Assembly (NCBI RefSeq): GCF_029542785.1
Contig: NC_083371.1
Span: 186,001 to 250,000 of the forward strand
Reading direction: 5' to 3'
Length of the DNA stretch: 64,000 nucleotides
Origin: Malassezia japonica
Taxonomy: Eukaryota > Basidiomycota > Malasseziomycetes > Malasseziales > Malasseziaceae
The notes beneath the pieces were generated by a model. The model was not told the DNA's origin, searched no databases, and worked only from the letters and a program-made list of their open reading frames with translations. Position numbers and translations under genes: made by a program. Positions 36,176 through 47,462 of this stretch are shown piece by piece. The number at the start of each line of letters is the position of its first letter. Position 1 is the stretch's first letter.

Positions 36176-37684
36176 TCAGGTGGTTCGCATTGTGGGCGAC
36201 TGAGTCTGTTGTTGTTGTTGCTGCAGACTCCTGCGCTTATTTTTGGCCATCTCTTTCTTGAGCGCCGGTCCATCGAGCGGCTTTAGCAGTTCAAAAGCAC
36301 ACAAAAGGTCCTCCGACACGCTCATCACAGCGCCAAAGTTGTCGAATTCGCCGCAGTAATTCGGTGCGCTGAAGATGGTCACGAGCGTGCGTTCGTTCCA
36401 GAACTCGTAGCCGTCCTCGACGACCATGTGTGCGCGGCAGATCAGGTCAAAGTCGTACTGGGCCAGGAACTGCTGGATGACGGCTTTGCCGAAGCAGTAG
36501 CTCACACCGCGCTCGTTATCCTCCCAGTCGAGTGCCGTGTCGCTCGGGTCGCTCCACAAGAGGTCGTTCAGCAGGCCATAGTCCGGCACGCCGGTCGGGC
36601 GCTCGATGCGCCGAATGTCGTCCATGTTGGAGAGCGAGGGAGAGAGGCCGCCGTGCACACAAAAGATCTTGGAAGCGACGATCGCAGCGATGGGGAGCGT
36701 GTTGAACACGTCGATAAACGTCTTCCAAATCTTGATGTTGAGGCGCCGCTTGCATTCGTCGTAAAAGCCATAGACGCGCGTCACGTTGGCGCATTCGTGA
36801 TTGCCGCGCAGCAGGAAAAAGTTTTCGGGGTACTTGATTTTGTAGCAGAGCAGCAGCAGAATCGTCTCGAGCGACTGCTTGCCACGGTCCACATAGTCGC
36901 CAAGCAGCAGGTAGTTGGAGGACGGGGGGAAGCCGCACATGTCAAACAGGCGCAGCAAGTCCTGGTACTGCCCGTGCGTGTCGCCAACAATCTTCACCGG
37001 GGGACTCAGCTCGATCAGCGTCGGCTGGCTGAGGAACACTTCCCGTGCCGCTTGGCATACGGCCATGATCTCGGGCACCTTGAGCGCGGGCTTGGGCATC
37101 TTGCTCGAGTACCCAGCCTCAAGCAGACGCGCAATCATATCGTCAATGTCAAAGGTCTTGACACCATCCGCGCTCTGCACGCTCGTCGACATCGGCGAGG
37201 CGCCCGTGAACGAGTTCGGCCCCGGAGAGCTCGACGGCCACGTCCCGATCGGCACTGCGCCCGAGCGGGGGTCCGGCGAGCGCACCGGCCCGCTGGACGA
37301 CTTCTTGGGGCCTTGGGGCACGGCGAGCGTCGGCTGCGAGCCTTCGGGCCGAGTCGCGCCCGGCTCGGGACTGTCTTTGGCTTCATCCAGGCTCGGGCTC
37401 GGCAGCTCGACGGACGGCATCGCCGGCGTCTTGTTTGTGCGCGTGCGGTTGTTGCGCGCAATCGTCGGCGTCTCTGCAGCGCTGGCGGTCGCCGAGGTGG
37501 GAGGAGGCGGCGTTGCCTCCATGCTGCTGCTCCCTTCCGCGCCATCACCCTGGCGCACGGACGAGAACGAGTCGCGCGATATAGTACTCGATGCATCCTG
37601 TGCATCATCTCCTTTCTCCTCCTGACTCCGGCCCTTTCCACGTTTCGACACCCCGCTCATCATCTTCCCGAAAGAGCGCAACAT
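36176..37684 (-). CDS. PPZ1: PPZ-type Ser/Thr protein phosphatase
   Basis: 502 aa, intronless. The catalytic domain (about 190-475) has all PPP metal motifs: [32 protein letters not shown] and the later [10 protein letters not shown] and [26 protein letters not shown] and the long Ser/Pro-rich N-terminal extension suggest Ppz rather than PP1. Ppz phosphatases regulate cation homeostasis and are inhibited by Hal3-like proteins (family knowledge). The start [11 protein letters not shown] lacks the N-myristoylation glycine that Ppz proteins usually have; an upstream exon or loss of the lipid anchor are both possible. The extreme C-terminus contains a run of six glutamines. Confidence 0.88.
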   Translation of the reverse strand: MLRSFGKMMSGVSKRGKGRSQEEKGDDAQDASSTISRDSFSSVRQGDGAEGSSSMEATPPPPTSATASAAETPTIARNNRTRTNKTPAMPSVELPSPSLDEAKDSPEPGATRPEGSQPTLAVPQGPKKSSSGPVRSPDPRSGAVPIGTWPSSSPGPNSFTGASPMSTSVQSADGVKTFDIDDMIARLLEAGYSSKMPKPALKVPEIMAVCQAAREVFLSQPTLIELSPPVKIVGDTHGQYQDLLRLFDMCGFPPSSNYLLLGDYVDRGKQSLETILLLLCYKIKYPENFFLLRGNHECANVTRVYGFYDECKRRLNIKIWKTFIDVFNTLPIAAIVASKIFCVHGGLSPSLSNMDDIRRIERPTGVPDYGLLNDLLWSDPSDTALDWEDNERGVSYCFGKAVIQQFLAQYDFDLICRAHMVVEDGYEFWNERTLVTIFSAPNYCGEFDNFGAVMSVSEDLLCAFELLKPLDGPALKKEMAKNKRRSLQQQQQQTQSPTMRTT

Positions 37685-37940
37685 GGTGGCGTAGGTACTC
37701 GGAAAACAGGTGCTTTCTAGGTAACGAGTTTCCTCTCACGCCTAACCTCTAGTCCGGAAATGATCTGTGCTGGGAAACGCCGAAAATCGAGGCGCCCCTG
37801 ATCCACTCGACGTGGTACGTTGGCAGGCGCACGCTGCACCGCTCGCCGGCACGGCTCGTTCCGTGCGGAGAGGGTTTGTTGTGCACCAATCAGATGTGCT
37901 TTTCGTAATCATGACATAATTGTCTGTGGAGCTGCCCACG
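37685..37940. other. 256-bp spacer between PPZ1 and URK1, no gene recognised
   Basis: Both flanking genes read on the minus strand. A 56-codon minus-strand frame (MITKSTSDWC... near 37910) is present but has no recognisable features. I saw no tRNA or snRNA pattern here. Confidence 0.5.
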
Positions 37941-39807
37941 CTACGTTCCCCAGAAACGGTCGCCCATCTGGCCGCAGCCCGGGGTGATGGCAAAGACGAC
38001 GCGCTCCGTCTCGGGCTCGTCCGAGTCGGAGTCGTCGAGGGCCGAGGAGAGCGCCTTTGCGCGGCGCTGATGCTGTGTAGTGGGCCATACAAACTTTCGT
38101 AGACCGGGATCGACAGAGCCAGCGACGATGCGCACACCAGGGAAGGCATGCTGGAGGGCCCACACTCCGCCGCGCGCCGAGGCGAGGAGCGTGAGGAGGA
38201 TGATTTGGTTTTCGGGTACGCCATGGTCGAGCAGCACACGCACGGCCATGAATGCGGCCGCGCCGGTGCCGATCTGCGCGTCGGAAAGAAGCACATAGGT
38301 CTTCTCCGCACTCGCGCGCGTCCGCACAAACGACGGGAGGCGCACCGCGTAGAGAAGGGGGCGATAGTTGCTGTCCGAGCTCTGGATCAGGAGCGAGCCG
38401 AGGGCAAGGGCGGGGAAGGCGCGGCGCAGTGGCGCCTCGAGGATCGCGCCGCTGCGCAGGATTGAGACGCCGCAGATGTGCTCGACGTCCATCTCGACAC
38501 CGGTATAGGACCCGCCGGTGTGCAGCGGCACGGTCTTGGAGCGGTACGGGAGGAGCGACATGGCGGTTTCGACGACGTGTGCGCCGATACGCTTGCACGC
38601 GTACGCAAACTCGCCCGAGCGCGTGTCGGCATTGTGCAGGATCGTCTGGAGGCCGAGCAGCTGTGCAGTCTGCGGCACGACCATCACGTTCGGTGGGAGC
38701 GGCGCGACTTCGTGCACGTCCGCCAGGCGCAGCACCGCCTCGCTGCCCTCGAGCCGCGGCGGCTTAGAGAAGGGCTCGTGCTGCACTACATGCAGCGGCT
38801 CGCCTTGCACCGAGTCGCCGATCACGACCCTTGCCATGGGAAATGCGTGTGGCTCGCCAGTGGCGATCGTGCGGGGTATGGAGCGGTTCAGCTGGCACGA
38901 GTAGCTGCGTGTGAGGTGCTTGGCGATGTGCTGCGCAATCACGTCGATGGCCACGGCATTGTTCGCGCCGGGCACAATGATATCCGCGTGGCGCGCCGAG
39001 GAACCGACTGTTGTGAGAAAAAGCGCGACCTACCAAAGGTATCAAACGACGGCTTGACGAAGCGCATGTACTGGTCGAGCACACCCTCGACCGAGCGCCC
39101 GCGCTCGAGGATATCGCGGCGGATGCGCCGGGCGAGCATAATGTCTGGGTCGGTCTGCACAAAGATCTTGAGGTCGAGCAGGTCGCGCAGATTCTCGTCC
39201 TGGAGCACAAAGATGCCCTCGACGACAATCACCGCATGGCCGTACAGGTAGGTCGACTCGGCGGTGCGCTGGTGCTGCGTAAAGCTGTACACGGGGATCT
39301 GGACGGCGCGCGACTGCTTCAGCTCGCGCACGCACTGCACGAGCAGCTCCTGGTCGATCGCGCTGGGATGGTCAAAGTCGAAGTTTTGCGCAAACGCGAG
39401 CTTGGTCTGTGCCGGGGTAAGCGGGCGGTAGAACGCGTCCTGGGACACGATCGCGACCCACGGCACGTCCGGCAGGAGCCGCAGAATTTCCTTGGCGATC
39501 GACGTTTTCCCACTCGCGCTTCCCCCCGCGACGCCGACAATGTACGGTGGGATGGGGCGGCCGTCGGCGTCGTACCAGGGCTGGCGGCCCGCCTCAGCCA
39601 TTACGGTCCTGTTTTAGCGAAGGATACGTACGTCTTGCTGTACGAGCGCCGCGGCTGCGTCATGCCGGGGCTCGGCGCGGGCTCGTGCATCGCGCGGCTA
39701 GGCCGCGGCGTGTGTGTGCCTGCCGCGGCCGCGCCACGGAGCTGCTGCACCGGCGTGCCGCTCCGCGAGAGGTCCTCCTGCGGCGTGCGGATGCCCGACA
39801 TGGCCAT
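37941..39807 (-). CDS. URK1: Uridine kinase with C-terminal UPRT-like domain
   Basis: Exons 39632-39807, 39034-39608 and 37941-39007 (introns of 23 and 26 nt), 605 aa. Uridine/cytidine kinase of the pyrimidine salvage pathway, in the URK1/UCKL1 two-domain form. The kinase P-loop is VGVAGGSASGKTS (about residue 85), followed by DAFYRPL and FDFDHPSAID. Splicing at the second intron restores FDTFVGSSARHADIIVPG. The second domain resembles uracil phosphoribosyltransferase with the PRPP-type stretch VYVLLSDAQIGTGAAA (read LSDAQIGTG), VSILRSGAILE and the terminal GDRFWGT. The first exon, encoding MAMSGIRTPQEDL, is supported by the leader TTTCTCCACATGG and correct phase; otherwise translation would start at 39601 (MAEAGRQ, 544 aa). 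The ATG is 23 nt from the upstream gene's stop. Confidence 0.93.
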
Positions 39808-39830
39808 GTGGAGAAAAAGGGCGGAATTCA

Positions 39831-42314
39831 CTATACAGTTTCGCCTAGGGGATGGTCTTGCAGCGGTGACGAAGGAAGCGACGATCCGCTGGGCCGCGAG
39901 CGGCTGGGCGACCCGGGCTGCAGGTGCTCCTGCGCCTGCGCCTGAGCCTCGAGCAGCGCGGCTTTTCGGCGCTTGCGCTCCATGCGCTCGATCGCACGCT
40001 CCTCGAGAGCGAGTTTCACCTGGCGCTCGACCACCTCCGTCTTTCGCGTGCGCCTGCCTCCCTGCCAGATGAGGATGCCGGCCATGGCGTTGCACGACAA
40101 GGAGCATGTGATGATCGTCGCGGTGAGCGCCGTAGGGCGGCGTTCGTAGTATATGCCCCACGTAATCCCACCGAGCGTGCCTTGGAGGACCGAGTGGCAG
40201 TCCAGCAAGATGACGATCGTCATCATGAGGCGCAGCGGAAACGGGCAGTGCGTCGCCGTCTCGCAGTAGCGGTAAAAGGTATGCGATGCGTGGAAGAGGC
40301 GCTGGTGGTGCTGCAGCGTTGCCTGCTCGGTCGGCGTGAGGACCGACACCTCGCCGGTGTCCTTGTCGACGAGCGAGTCGAGCGACGGGGAGCGCTTTAG
40401 GCGCTCCTTTTGCAGCTCGTCTGGTGCGTGCCGCACCGCACCAGGCTGTCCGGGAAGCGGCCCAAAGAAGTTCTCGACGCCGTACACCTCTTTTGCGTGG
40501 CCGCCGGTGGCGTGCTTCACGCCGAGGGCCGCGAGGTGCTTGGTCGGCTCGGTGAGCTCCTTGGCCTTGCCGCCCTCTTCCTCTTCCGGCGCGGCACTGG
40601 TACCGTCTTTCGAGGCGAGCATGCGCTCGATGCGCCCCTGCGAATACCGCGGCAGCTCGTTCTCGTTTTTGAGCTTGGGCAGGTGCAGCAAGCGCCGGCG
40701 CTTGTACGTCAAAAAGTGGTAGTGGGCAATGTACGCCATGCGGTACGTGTCTACCGCGCGGAACGGCGCAAAGCCGAGACCGACGGCCGCAAAGAGCGCA
40801 CAGAGCACCTGGTCACAAATCTCGATCCAGTAGCGCTGCGTGTGCTTGTCGCCGACGTGCGCCCAGGGAATAATAAGCAGCATAATAAGCATGCCCCAGC
40901 CGGTGATGAGCAGGCCGTAGGTCGTGAGAATAAAGCCGGTCGGCGTGCGTACAAAGTTCCAAAAGCCGCGGATCACACGCTTCGTCTTGCTCTTGTTCGT
41001 GAGCAGGTGCCGGATGTGGTGGTCGAGCTCTGCCCGCTCGTCCGCGTCGAGACTCCACCAGCGCTCGGTGTGTGGGTCGTCGTAGTCGTCGTCCGGGTAC
41101 TCGTCGAGCGAGTCGATGTGTGCATCGACCTTATCGTCCGACGAAGTGCGTGTCTCGCTCGACGCAGGCGGCCCGAGGCGCTCGGCATCCGCCTTGAGCT
41201 CGTGCGGCGCCGCCGTGGGCTGCTCCGTGTCGGGCGCGGCCGGCATCGAGATCGCGCTGTGCTGCGAGCGCGATGGGCGCATTGCCTCGCCGCCCTCGGC
41301 CTCGTCCGGCGCCGGGGGCGCCGACCGCGTCTCGAAGCGCGGATCGTCCGGCCCGACGGGCGACAGGGGCGACATGGGGTCGTCGGGGGCCGTGTCGCCC
41401 ACCACCCGGCCGATGTTGATGGTCGGCCGCCGGTCGTAGATCCAGGGGATGTGCGGCAGCATGACACTGTTACTAAAGTCCTGGAGCGTATTAAACACAC
41501 CGACGGCCGGGTCGAGCACGTCGAGGTAGTCGACCATGCGGTCCGAGTGCAGGCGCTCGTCGTCGCGGCGCAGCTCGTCGGTCCCCGACCCCCGGCGCCA
41601 GAGGGACGGGGTGACGTACGAGGACCAGTGCCGCGAGCTGCTCTCTTCGTCGTGATCGTGATCCGACGGGTGACTCGAGTGCGACTGCGTCTCGTCGTTG
41701 CGCCCCCCCCACATGGACGAGATCCTTGGAAGCGGGTTCATCGACGACGCCGCGCCAATCACCGTCGTCGCGATGGATCCCCTGCGCGACTGTGGCGCGC
41801 TCTGCGTTTCCGGCACGGCGGGCGATGGCGGCACCGGCTCGAGCCCCCGGACTACCTCGGGCACCTGGATCGTGAGGTGCGGCGTTCGCCCCGGCGCCGA
41901 CTGCGTCGTGCCCGTGCTCGGATTCGGCTGCATCGCCGGCGACGGCGGGTACAAAATGCTCTGCGGCGCATCGGTGCCGGAGAGGTACTTGGGCAGCGCC
42001 GGCACCGCCTCGGTGCGACTGGTGAACGGCACGAGGCGCGCGAGGTCCATCCGGCGCTCGCTGCGCGGAATACTCTCGTCGTGAGACTCGAACGGGGCGG
42101 TGAGCCAGCCCTTGGCGCGCGCCATGGCCCCCGGCGGTACTGCGTCCTTTTCGCCGAGGCTCTTGCCCCGCGGCCGGTGTCCCGCCGGCGCCGAGTCTGA
42201 CCGCGTCATGCGCTCGCCCATGCTGGACGAACGCGCACGTCCGGCTGCTCCCGCAGCGCCCGTGGCGCGCTTGATGCGCAGCGACGGCGGGGGGTTCGCA
42301 CTCGGCTCGCTCAT
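39831..42314 (-). CDS. DUF2985-family integral membrane protein
   Basis: 827 aa, intronless, from the ATG at 42314. The first half is disordered, Ser/Pro-rich (MSEPSANPPPSLRIK, many SP sites). A conserved membrane module starts at VIRGFWNFVRTPTGFILTTY, with helices LLITGWGMLIMLLIIPWAH and VLCALFAAVGLGFAPFRAVD and the basic loop LTYKRRRLLHLPKLK. Two further helices (LRLMMTIVILLDCHSVLQG and TATIITCSLSCNAMAGILIW) lie near 690-760. This arrangement matches DUF2985, sometimes described as PLAC8-like fungal membrane proteins; function unknown. It ends with a charged coiled-coil tail. A CACGTG box is 32 bp upstream, and the NDUFS1 stop is 49 bp upstream. Confidence 0.82.
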   Translation of the reverse strand: MSEPSANPPPSLRIKRATGAAGAAGRARSSSMGERMTRSDSAPAGHRPRGKSLGEKDAVPPGAMARAKGWLTAPFESHDESIPRSERRMDLARLVPFTSRTEAVPALPKYLSGTDAPQSILYPPSPAMQPNPSTGTTQSAPGRTPHLTIQVPEVVRGLEPVPPSPAVPETQSAPQSRRGSIATTVIGAASSMNPLPRISSMWGGRNDETQSHSSHPSDHDHDEESSSRHWSSYVTPSLWRRGSGTDELRRDDERLHSDRMVDYLDVLDPAVGVFNTLQDFSNSVMLPHIPWIYDRRPTINIGRVVGDTAPDDPMSPLSPVGPDDPRFETRSAPPAPDEAEGGEAMRPSRSQHSAISMPAAPDTEQPTAAPHELKADAERLGPPASSETRTSSDDKVDAHIDSLDEYPDDDYDDPHTERWWSLDADERAELDHHIRHLLTNKSKTKRVIRGFWNFVRTPTGFILTTYGLLITGWGMLIMLLIIPWAHVGDKHTQRYWIEICDQVLCALFAAVGLGFAPFRAVDTYRMAYIAHYHFLTYKRRRLLHLPKLKNENELPRYSQGRIERMLASKDGTSAAPEEEEGGKAKELTEPTKHLAALGVKHATGGHAKEVYGVENFFGPLPGQPGAVRHAPDELQKERLKRSPSLDSLVDKDTGEVSVLTPTEQATLQHHQRLFHASHTFYRYCETATHCPFPLRLMMTIVILLDCHSVLQGTLGGITWGIYYERRPTALTATIITCSLSCNAMAGILIWQGGRRTRKTEVVERQVKLALEERAIERMERKRRKAALLEAQAQAQEHLQPGSPSRSRPSGSSLPSSPLQDHPLGETV

Positions 42315-42345
42315 GGGGCCATGCCGCGGGTGGCAAGTGGAAAAC

Positions 42346-42351
42346 CACGTG
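42346..42351. promoter_or_regulatory. CACGTG box upstream of the DUF2985 gene
   Basis: CCACGTGG in the 49-bp gap between the NDUFS1 stop codon (42364) and the DUF2985 ATG (42314), both genes on the minus strand. Confidence 0.5.
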
Positions 42352-42363
42352 GCTTCTATTCGC

Positions 42364-44650
42364 TTACGGATCGGGGGTTGCCGCGGCCTGGGCAAATTCG
42401 TGCTTCTCCGACGGGGTCTTGAGCACAAACGCCTGGACGCACTTGGCCATGGTGGGCGAGGCGCGCGACACAGGGTCCGTCTGGTAGAAGTTGTCGATCG
42501 GCCGCAGGAGCGGGGTGCCGGTCGCCTGCGCAGGCGCCGCAGCGAGCTGCTGCAGGCCGAGTGTGGCGGTGGTGCTCGAGGTCGGCTCCACCGCGTCGTA
42601 GCGCACGAGCGTCGGCGAGATATCAAACATGCGGTGGCGCACACCCATCGTGTCGTCGTACGGCAGCGGGACGCCGACCACCTCGGAGAGCGCGCGGACA
42701 ATCTTCCAGTCCTCGCGTGCGGCGCCCGCGCCACTCACTGCGGCGCGCGTCAGCTGCGCGCGGCCCTCGGTGTTGACGTAGGTCGCGCTCTTCTCCGTGT
42801 ATGCAAGACCCGGCAGGCAGACGTCTGCGAACTGCGCGCCAACGTCGCCGTGGTGGCCCTGGTACACCACGAACGCGTCCTGGGGGATCTTTTGCGCAGT
42901 GATGTCGTCGGCGTTGAGCAAATACATAAACTTGGGCTGCACCTTCTCCGTCTCGGGGCGGCCGCTGTAGCCGATATCGCGCGCGGCAACACGCGAGGCG
43001 GAGCGCTGGAGGAAGTTGAAGCCGTTCCACTCGGGCGTGAGCAGCTTGCCGGCGTTGGCCTCGACGAGCTGTGCGACGTTCTTGAGGATCGCCGCGCCGT
43101 CGGGGTGGTCCGCGACGCCGCTGCCGACAATCACCATCGGCTTCTCGGCGGCCTGCAGGCGCTCGGCGCCCGCGCCACGGCCCGCGGCAAGGTCCGCAAC
43201 GGCCTGCGCGTCGGTGCCGAGGTGGTCGTACTCGTAGGTCAGGTCGACCTTCTCGCCGATCAGCGCAATGTCCTGGAAGCGGCGCAGGTAGTTCTTGCGC
43301 AGGCGCGCGTTAATGATCGTCGCCTCGTGGCGGGGGTTCGTGCCGATAAGGATCACATAGTCGGCCTCGTCCAGGCCCGTGATCTGCGAGTTGAACGTGT
43401 AGTTCGCGCGAACGTCGACGCCGTTCACCGGCGCGGCCTCGCCGCGGGGCTCGTCCGTGACCACATTCTCCGAGCCGAGCTTGTTCACGAGGTCCTTGAG
43501 CGCGACCATCGATTCGGCGTCGGCCAGGCCGCCCGCCACACCCTGGATCTCGTTGCCTTGCGCGCCACTCGCCTTGAGACCCTCGGCGATGGTGTGCATC
43601 GCCTCGGGCCACGACGCAGGCACGAAGCGGTCGCCCTGGCGGATCAGGGGGACGGTCAGGCGCTGGTACTTGAGACCGTCGACGGCGTAGCGCGTCTTGT
43701 CGTTAATCCACTCCTCGTTCACATCGTCGTTGGTGCGGGGGAGCACGCGAATGACCTGCAGGTCGCGCGCGTCGACACGGATGTTGCAGCCGACCGCATC
43801 GAGGACGTCGACCGACTCGACCTTCTTGAGCTCCCACGGGCGCGCCTGGAACGCCTGGGGGCGCGACGTGAGCGCACCGACGGGGCACAGGTCGACAATG
43901 TTGCCCGACATCTCCGAGTCGAGCATCTTTTCGACGTACATGCCGATCTGCATCTGGTTGCCACGGCCCGTGGTGCCGAGGTCCTGCACACCAGCGACCT
44001 CGTTGGCGTAACGCACACAGCGGGTGCACTGAATGCAGCGCGTCATGACCGTCTTGACGAGCGGGCCAAAGTACTTGTCCTCGACGGCGCGCTTGCCGGC
44101 GACCTCGTGGAAGCGCGAGCGGTCGCCACCGTAGCGCATCGCCTGGTCCTGCAGATCGCACTCACCGCCCCAGTCGCAAATAGGGCAGTCGAGGGGGTGG
44201 TTCTGGAGCAGGAACTCCATCACGCCCTCGCGCGCCTTGGCCACGAGCGGCGTGTCGGTAAAGATCTGCTGGCCGGGCATCGCGGGGAAGGCACACGAGG
44301 CGAGCGGCTTGGGGGCGCCCTTGCTCTCGACAAGGCACATGCGGCAGTTGCCGGCGACATTGAGCTGGGTCAGATAGGGTACGTACACGCTCGTGGTAGC
44401 AAAAGCGGGGGATCTGAGCACCCGCCTTCTCACAGGCCTGGATGATCGCAGTTCCCTGCTCGACCTCGACGTCCTTGCCGTTGATCGACAGCTTGACCAT
44501 CTTGGGTGGCTGCGGCGCAGGCGTCGCCTGGCGACGGGCAGCGGACGTCGACAGGGGCGCAGCCTTCAGTACAGAGGCGGCATTGCCAGAAGACAGCCGC
44601 GCACGCGGCATAGATGTGGTTGCCCTCAACGAGCAGAGCATCGTCACCAT
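42364..44650 (-). CDS. NDUFS1: NADH:ubiquinone oxidoreductase 75-kDa subunit (complex I)
   Basis: Exons 44387-44650 and 42364-44364, one 22-nt intron, 754 aa from the ATG at 44650 (a second ATG at 44611 would shorten the presequence by 13). Complex I peripheral-arm subunit carrying iron-sulphur clusters in the mitochondrial matrix. The presequence is basic (SMPRARLSSGNAASVL). Cluster ligands appear as IPRFCYHER joined by splicing to LNVAGNCRMCLVE, HPLDCPICDWGGECDLQ and RCIQCTRCVRYANEVAG. The molybdopterin-fold remainder has no cofactor motif, as in other 75-kDa subunits. Presence shows the organism keeps respiratory complex I. It shares a 111-bp divergent promoter with ARL3. Confidence 0.98.
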
Positions 44651-44743
44651 GGCGCTGGGTGGGTGGAAGGCCGTTTGCCGCACCGCGCTTTTGTCCTCTC
44701 CCGTGTTCTTCCGTCCAATCAGCGTCGGGGCATTGGTGTAAAT

Positions 44744-44749
44744 CACGTG
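44744..44749. promoter_or_regulatory. CACGTG box in the NDUFS1/ARL3 divergent promoter
   Basis: ATCACGTGAG, 12 bp upstream of the ARL3 ATG (44762) and 93 bp upstream of the NDUFS1 ATG. Confidence 0.55.
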
Positions 44750-44761
44750 AGCGCGCCGACC

Positions 44762-45490
44762 ATGTACCACCTGCTGGCGGGGCTCTACGGTAGGCGCACG
44801 GGCTTCTGACAGCAGCGGAGTGGGCCAAGAAACCGGTGTACAATGTGTTGCTCGTGGGTCTGAAGGGCTCGGGAAAGACGTGGGTGCTCGAGCGCCTCCG
44901 CGAAATGCACGCGGGGGGGCAGGGGCCGTCGGGCCGCATCGCGCCGACCGTGGGGCAGAACGGTAGGTGTGCTTTCTTCTAAGACAGTCCTCGACGTGAC
45001 GTACAAAAGGAGCGTGCTCCATTTCTGGGACCTGGGAGGGGCGGCGTCGATGCGCGTGCTCTGGGACGAGTACCTCCCGGACGCGGCCGCAGTCGTGTGG
45101 GTGCTCGACGCCCCGCGCTGGGCCCAAGACGCAAAGATCGACGGCGAGCGGCAGCCGACGTACCGCGCGGCGGTGTGCGACGCGCTCTTCCAGCTCGCCC
45201 AGGATGCGGCCGCACGCAACCAGCCGATCGTCGTCGTCGTCGCCCAGCTCGACCAGGCACCGTTTGCGGGGCCGGGGCTCGACCAGGCGTCCGGCGTGGC
45301 ACTCGTGGAGCACGTCCACATCCACGTCGTCGAACAGTGGGCCAAGTTTGTAGACGAGACGACGTCTGCCGCGACGCTCAACCCGCACTGGACATTTGTG
45401 GGGCTGAGCGCCGCGTCGGGCGACGGCGTCCCTGCGGCGCTTGATACCATCCACAGCAAGGCGGTGCGCTACGCAAGCACCGCGCCGTAG
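44762..45490 (+). CDS. ARL3: Arf-like GTPase ARL3/ARFRP1 type
   Basis: Exons 44762-44789, 44813-44962 and 44988-45490 (introns 23 and 25 nt), 226 aa. The 28-nt first exon gives MYHLLAGLY, the ARFRP1/Arl3 start. G1 is VGLKGSGKT, switch I contains IAPTVGQN, G3 is HFWDLGG. The usual NKxD guanine motif is replaced by VVAQLDQ, so the Asn and Lys are missing while the Asp remains. Yeast Arl3 acts at the Golgi with Arl1 (family knowledge). The first intron ends in CAGCAG, so two acceptors three bases apart are possible (one Ala more or less). The central region EWAKKPVYNVLLVG matches the family after the splice. Confidence 0.9.
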
Positions 45491-45536
45491 CTGAAAAGAA
45501 TACCCCGTGTCCCTGGTATGGTCTATGATACAGCGC

Positions 45537-47430
45537 CTACTCGTACATCGAAACGAGGTACGAATCTTCCTTGCTCAACAGCAGCTCCACGCTCCATAGG
45601 CCGAGCGTGAAAAAGACGGTGAGCAGGCGCCAGTAGGTCTGGTGGTTCTGGTCCAGGAGCAGCAGGTGGCTGTACACGGCAATTAGAATGAAACGCGAGT
45701 AGGTCACGAGCACCTTGAGCACGGTCGAGCCCCGCGGCTCGGTGTCGATCCGGCGCAGCGCATCCTCGGCGCGCGCCGCCGTCTCGCGCACGGCATCGAC
45801 GGGGCGCGCGGGCTTGGCCTGCTCGACATAGGCCGCGACCTCGTGCTCGTCCTCGCTGCCCGGCTCTTTGGCGTTTAGGAGGAGGGTCGAGAGTTTCGGG
45901 TCGGCTTCGGACGGCGGCGCGTCGTCTTTTGCGGGCAGTGCGTCGTCGTCCTGGTCGGGGGAAGCGTCGTCTTTTGCGGGCGACGCGTCGTCCGTCGCGG
46001 GCGGCGCACTCTCTTTGAGCGGTTCGGGCGGCGCGTCTTCTTTGGGCGGCATAGAGGGCGCATCCCCGCCCTCTTTGGGCTCCTTGAGGCGCTGTGCGGC
46101 CTCGTCGAGCTCTTTTTCGTGCTGTGCGGCCTTGGCGAGCTTCTCTTCGCTCCACTGCTGATTCCGCCGCCGCCACAAGACGTCCCGGCGTGAGTCGTAC
46201 CCGTTGTGCGCATTCAAACGGGGCAGCACGCGGATCGCCGAGTACAGCACCATTAGGCGGTACACGAGGCTGACAATCACCGTCGTCGGCAGCACCTCGT
46301 TGGCGGCCGAGAGGACGTACAGACTGTGCTCCACTGCGTCGACCAGGCGGTCGAACATGGCGCTCGTCGACTGTGCGAGCAGTAGCGGCACCTGCTTCTC
46401 GATGCGCGATGCCTTAAAGTTGCGCACCATCTGCAGCGGATCCGCGCCGAGGCCCAGCGAGGTGCTGAGCTGGTAGATATTAAATACGACGTACGCAAAC
46501 TGGGTCAGCCACACTACACACCATCAGACTCGTCTCGACGACGTTTGCCTTGCGGATTGCAAACGCAATCGCCGAGATCCACAGCGTCGACGCGAGGCTC
46601 GCGCCGATCGCCGAAGCGGCAATCGAGCGGCCGTCGGTCGCTCCGTCAAAGCACATGTACAGCGCCATGGCCGAGAGCACGTACACGGTCGCCGAAAGCA
46701 GTAGAAAGAGCAGCTGCCACGCCTCGCTCGGCTCGAGGCCGAACGAGAGCAGCTTGCGCATAATGACGCTGCCCTGCCACGGCCGCCGCTTGCCGCTCTC
46801 GGAGTCGTTAATTAGCCAGCGCGAGAGGTGCGCAAACGACTGGATGACGAGCAGGCTCGAGAGGCCTTCCAGCAGCGAAAAGACGGGCGACATGTAGAGC
46901 AGGAGCGAGTACCACCAGTCCGGGACCTGAGACAGGATGTACTGCCCAGCGCCGAGGACGTACACGAGCGCGTGCTCGAGCCAGCCGGGGTACACGATCC
47001 CGTCGTCGCCTTCCGTGTACGACGCGGGAAGCACGGACCGCAAAAAGACGTGCACCTCGCTCGTGGGAAACGCGCGCGCAAGGGACGCGGACCACGGCGG
47101 GGCGTGCGTGCCGCTCTTGCGCAGCGCCTCGATGAGCGGGCTCTGCGACGGCTCCGGCGAGTAGAGCCGCGCACAGAGGAACAGCAGCATGGGAATCACG
47201 AGGTTCTGCGTCATGGACACGGCGCGCGTGACATAGACGAGCCAGCTGCCCTGCGTGACGATCCGCATCGTCGACAGCAGCATGTAAAATGCCGCGAGCG
47301 ACGCGGAAAACGCAAGGAATGTATCGCGATTATGCTCGAGTGACAATGGCAGGAAAAAGACCAGCTGCAGCAGCGACAGGATGCGCCCTGCGCTCTGCAC
47401 AACAACCCCGGCCTGCCGTACGACGTGCAT
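45537..47430 (-). CDS. ICE2: ICE2-family ER membrane protein
   Basis: Exons 46522-47430 and 45537-46499, one 22-nt intron, 623 aa. Around eight hydrophobic helices can be seen, including ILSLLQLVFFLPLSL, YSLLLYMSPVFSLLEGLSSL, WQLLFLLLSATVYVLSAM and, after the junction, MFAYVVFNIYQLSTSL. The LLEGLSSLLVIQSFAHLSRW block is characteristic of Ice2. Yeast Ice2 supports cortical ER inheritance and lipid-droplet/ER lipid flux (family knowledge). An unusually acidic, repeat-like cytosolic loop (KEDAPPEPLKESAPPATDD and similar) lies at about residues 440-520. The donor is the less common GTGTGT. Confidence 0.85.
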
Positions 47431-47462
47431 GGCGCGGCGCGGAGAATCGCCGCGATGGCTTT

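Noticed and set aside
37742..37910. 56-codon ORF in the PPZ1-URK1 spacer
   Set aside because: Low complexity, no motif, no leader element, no sign of a conserved small protein.
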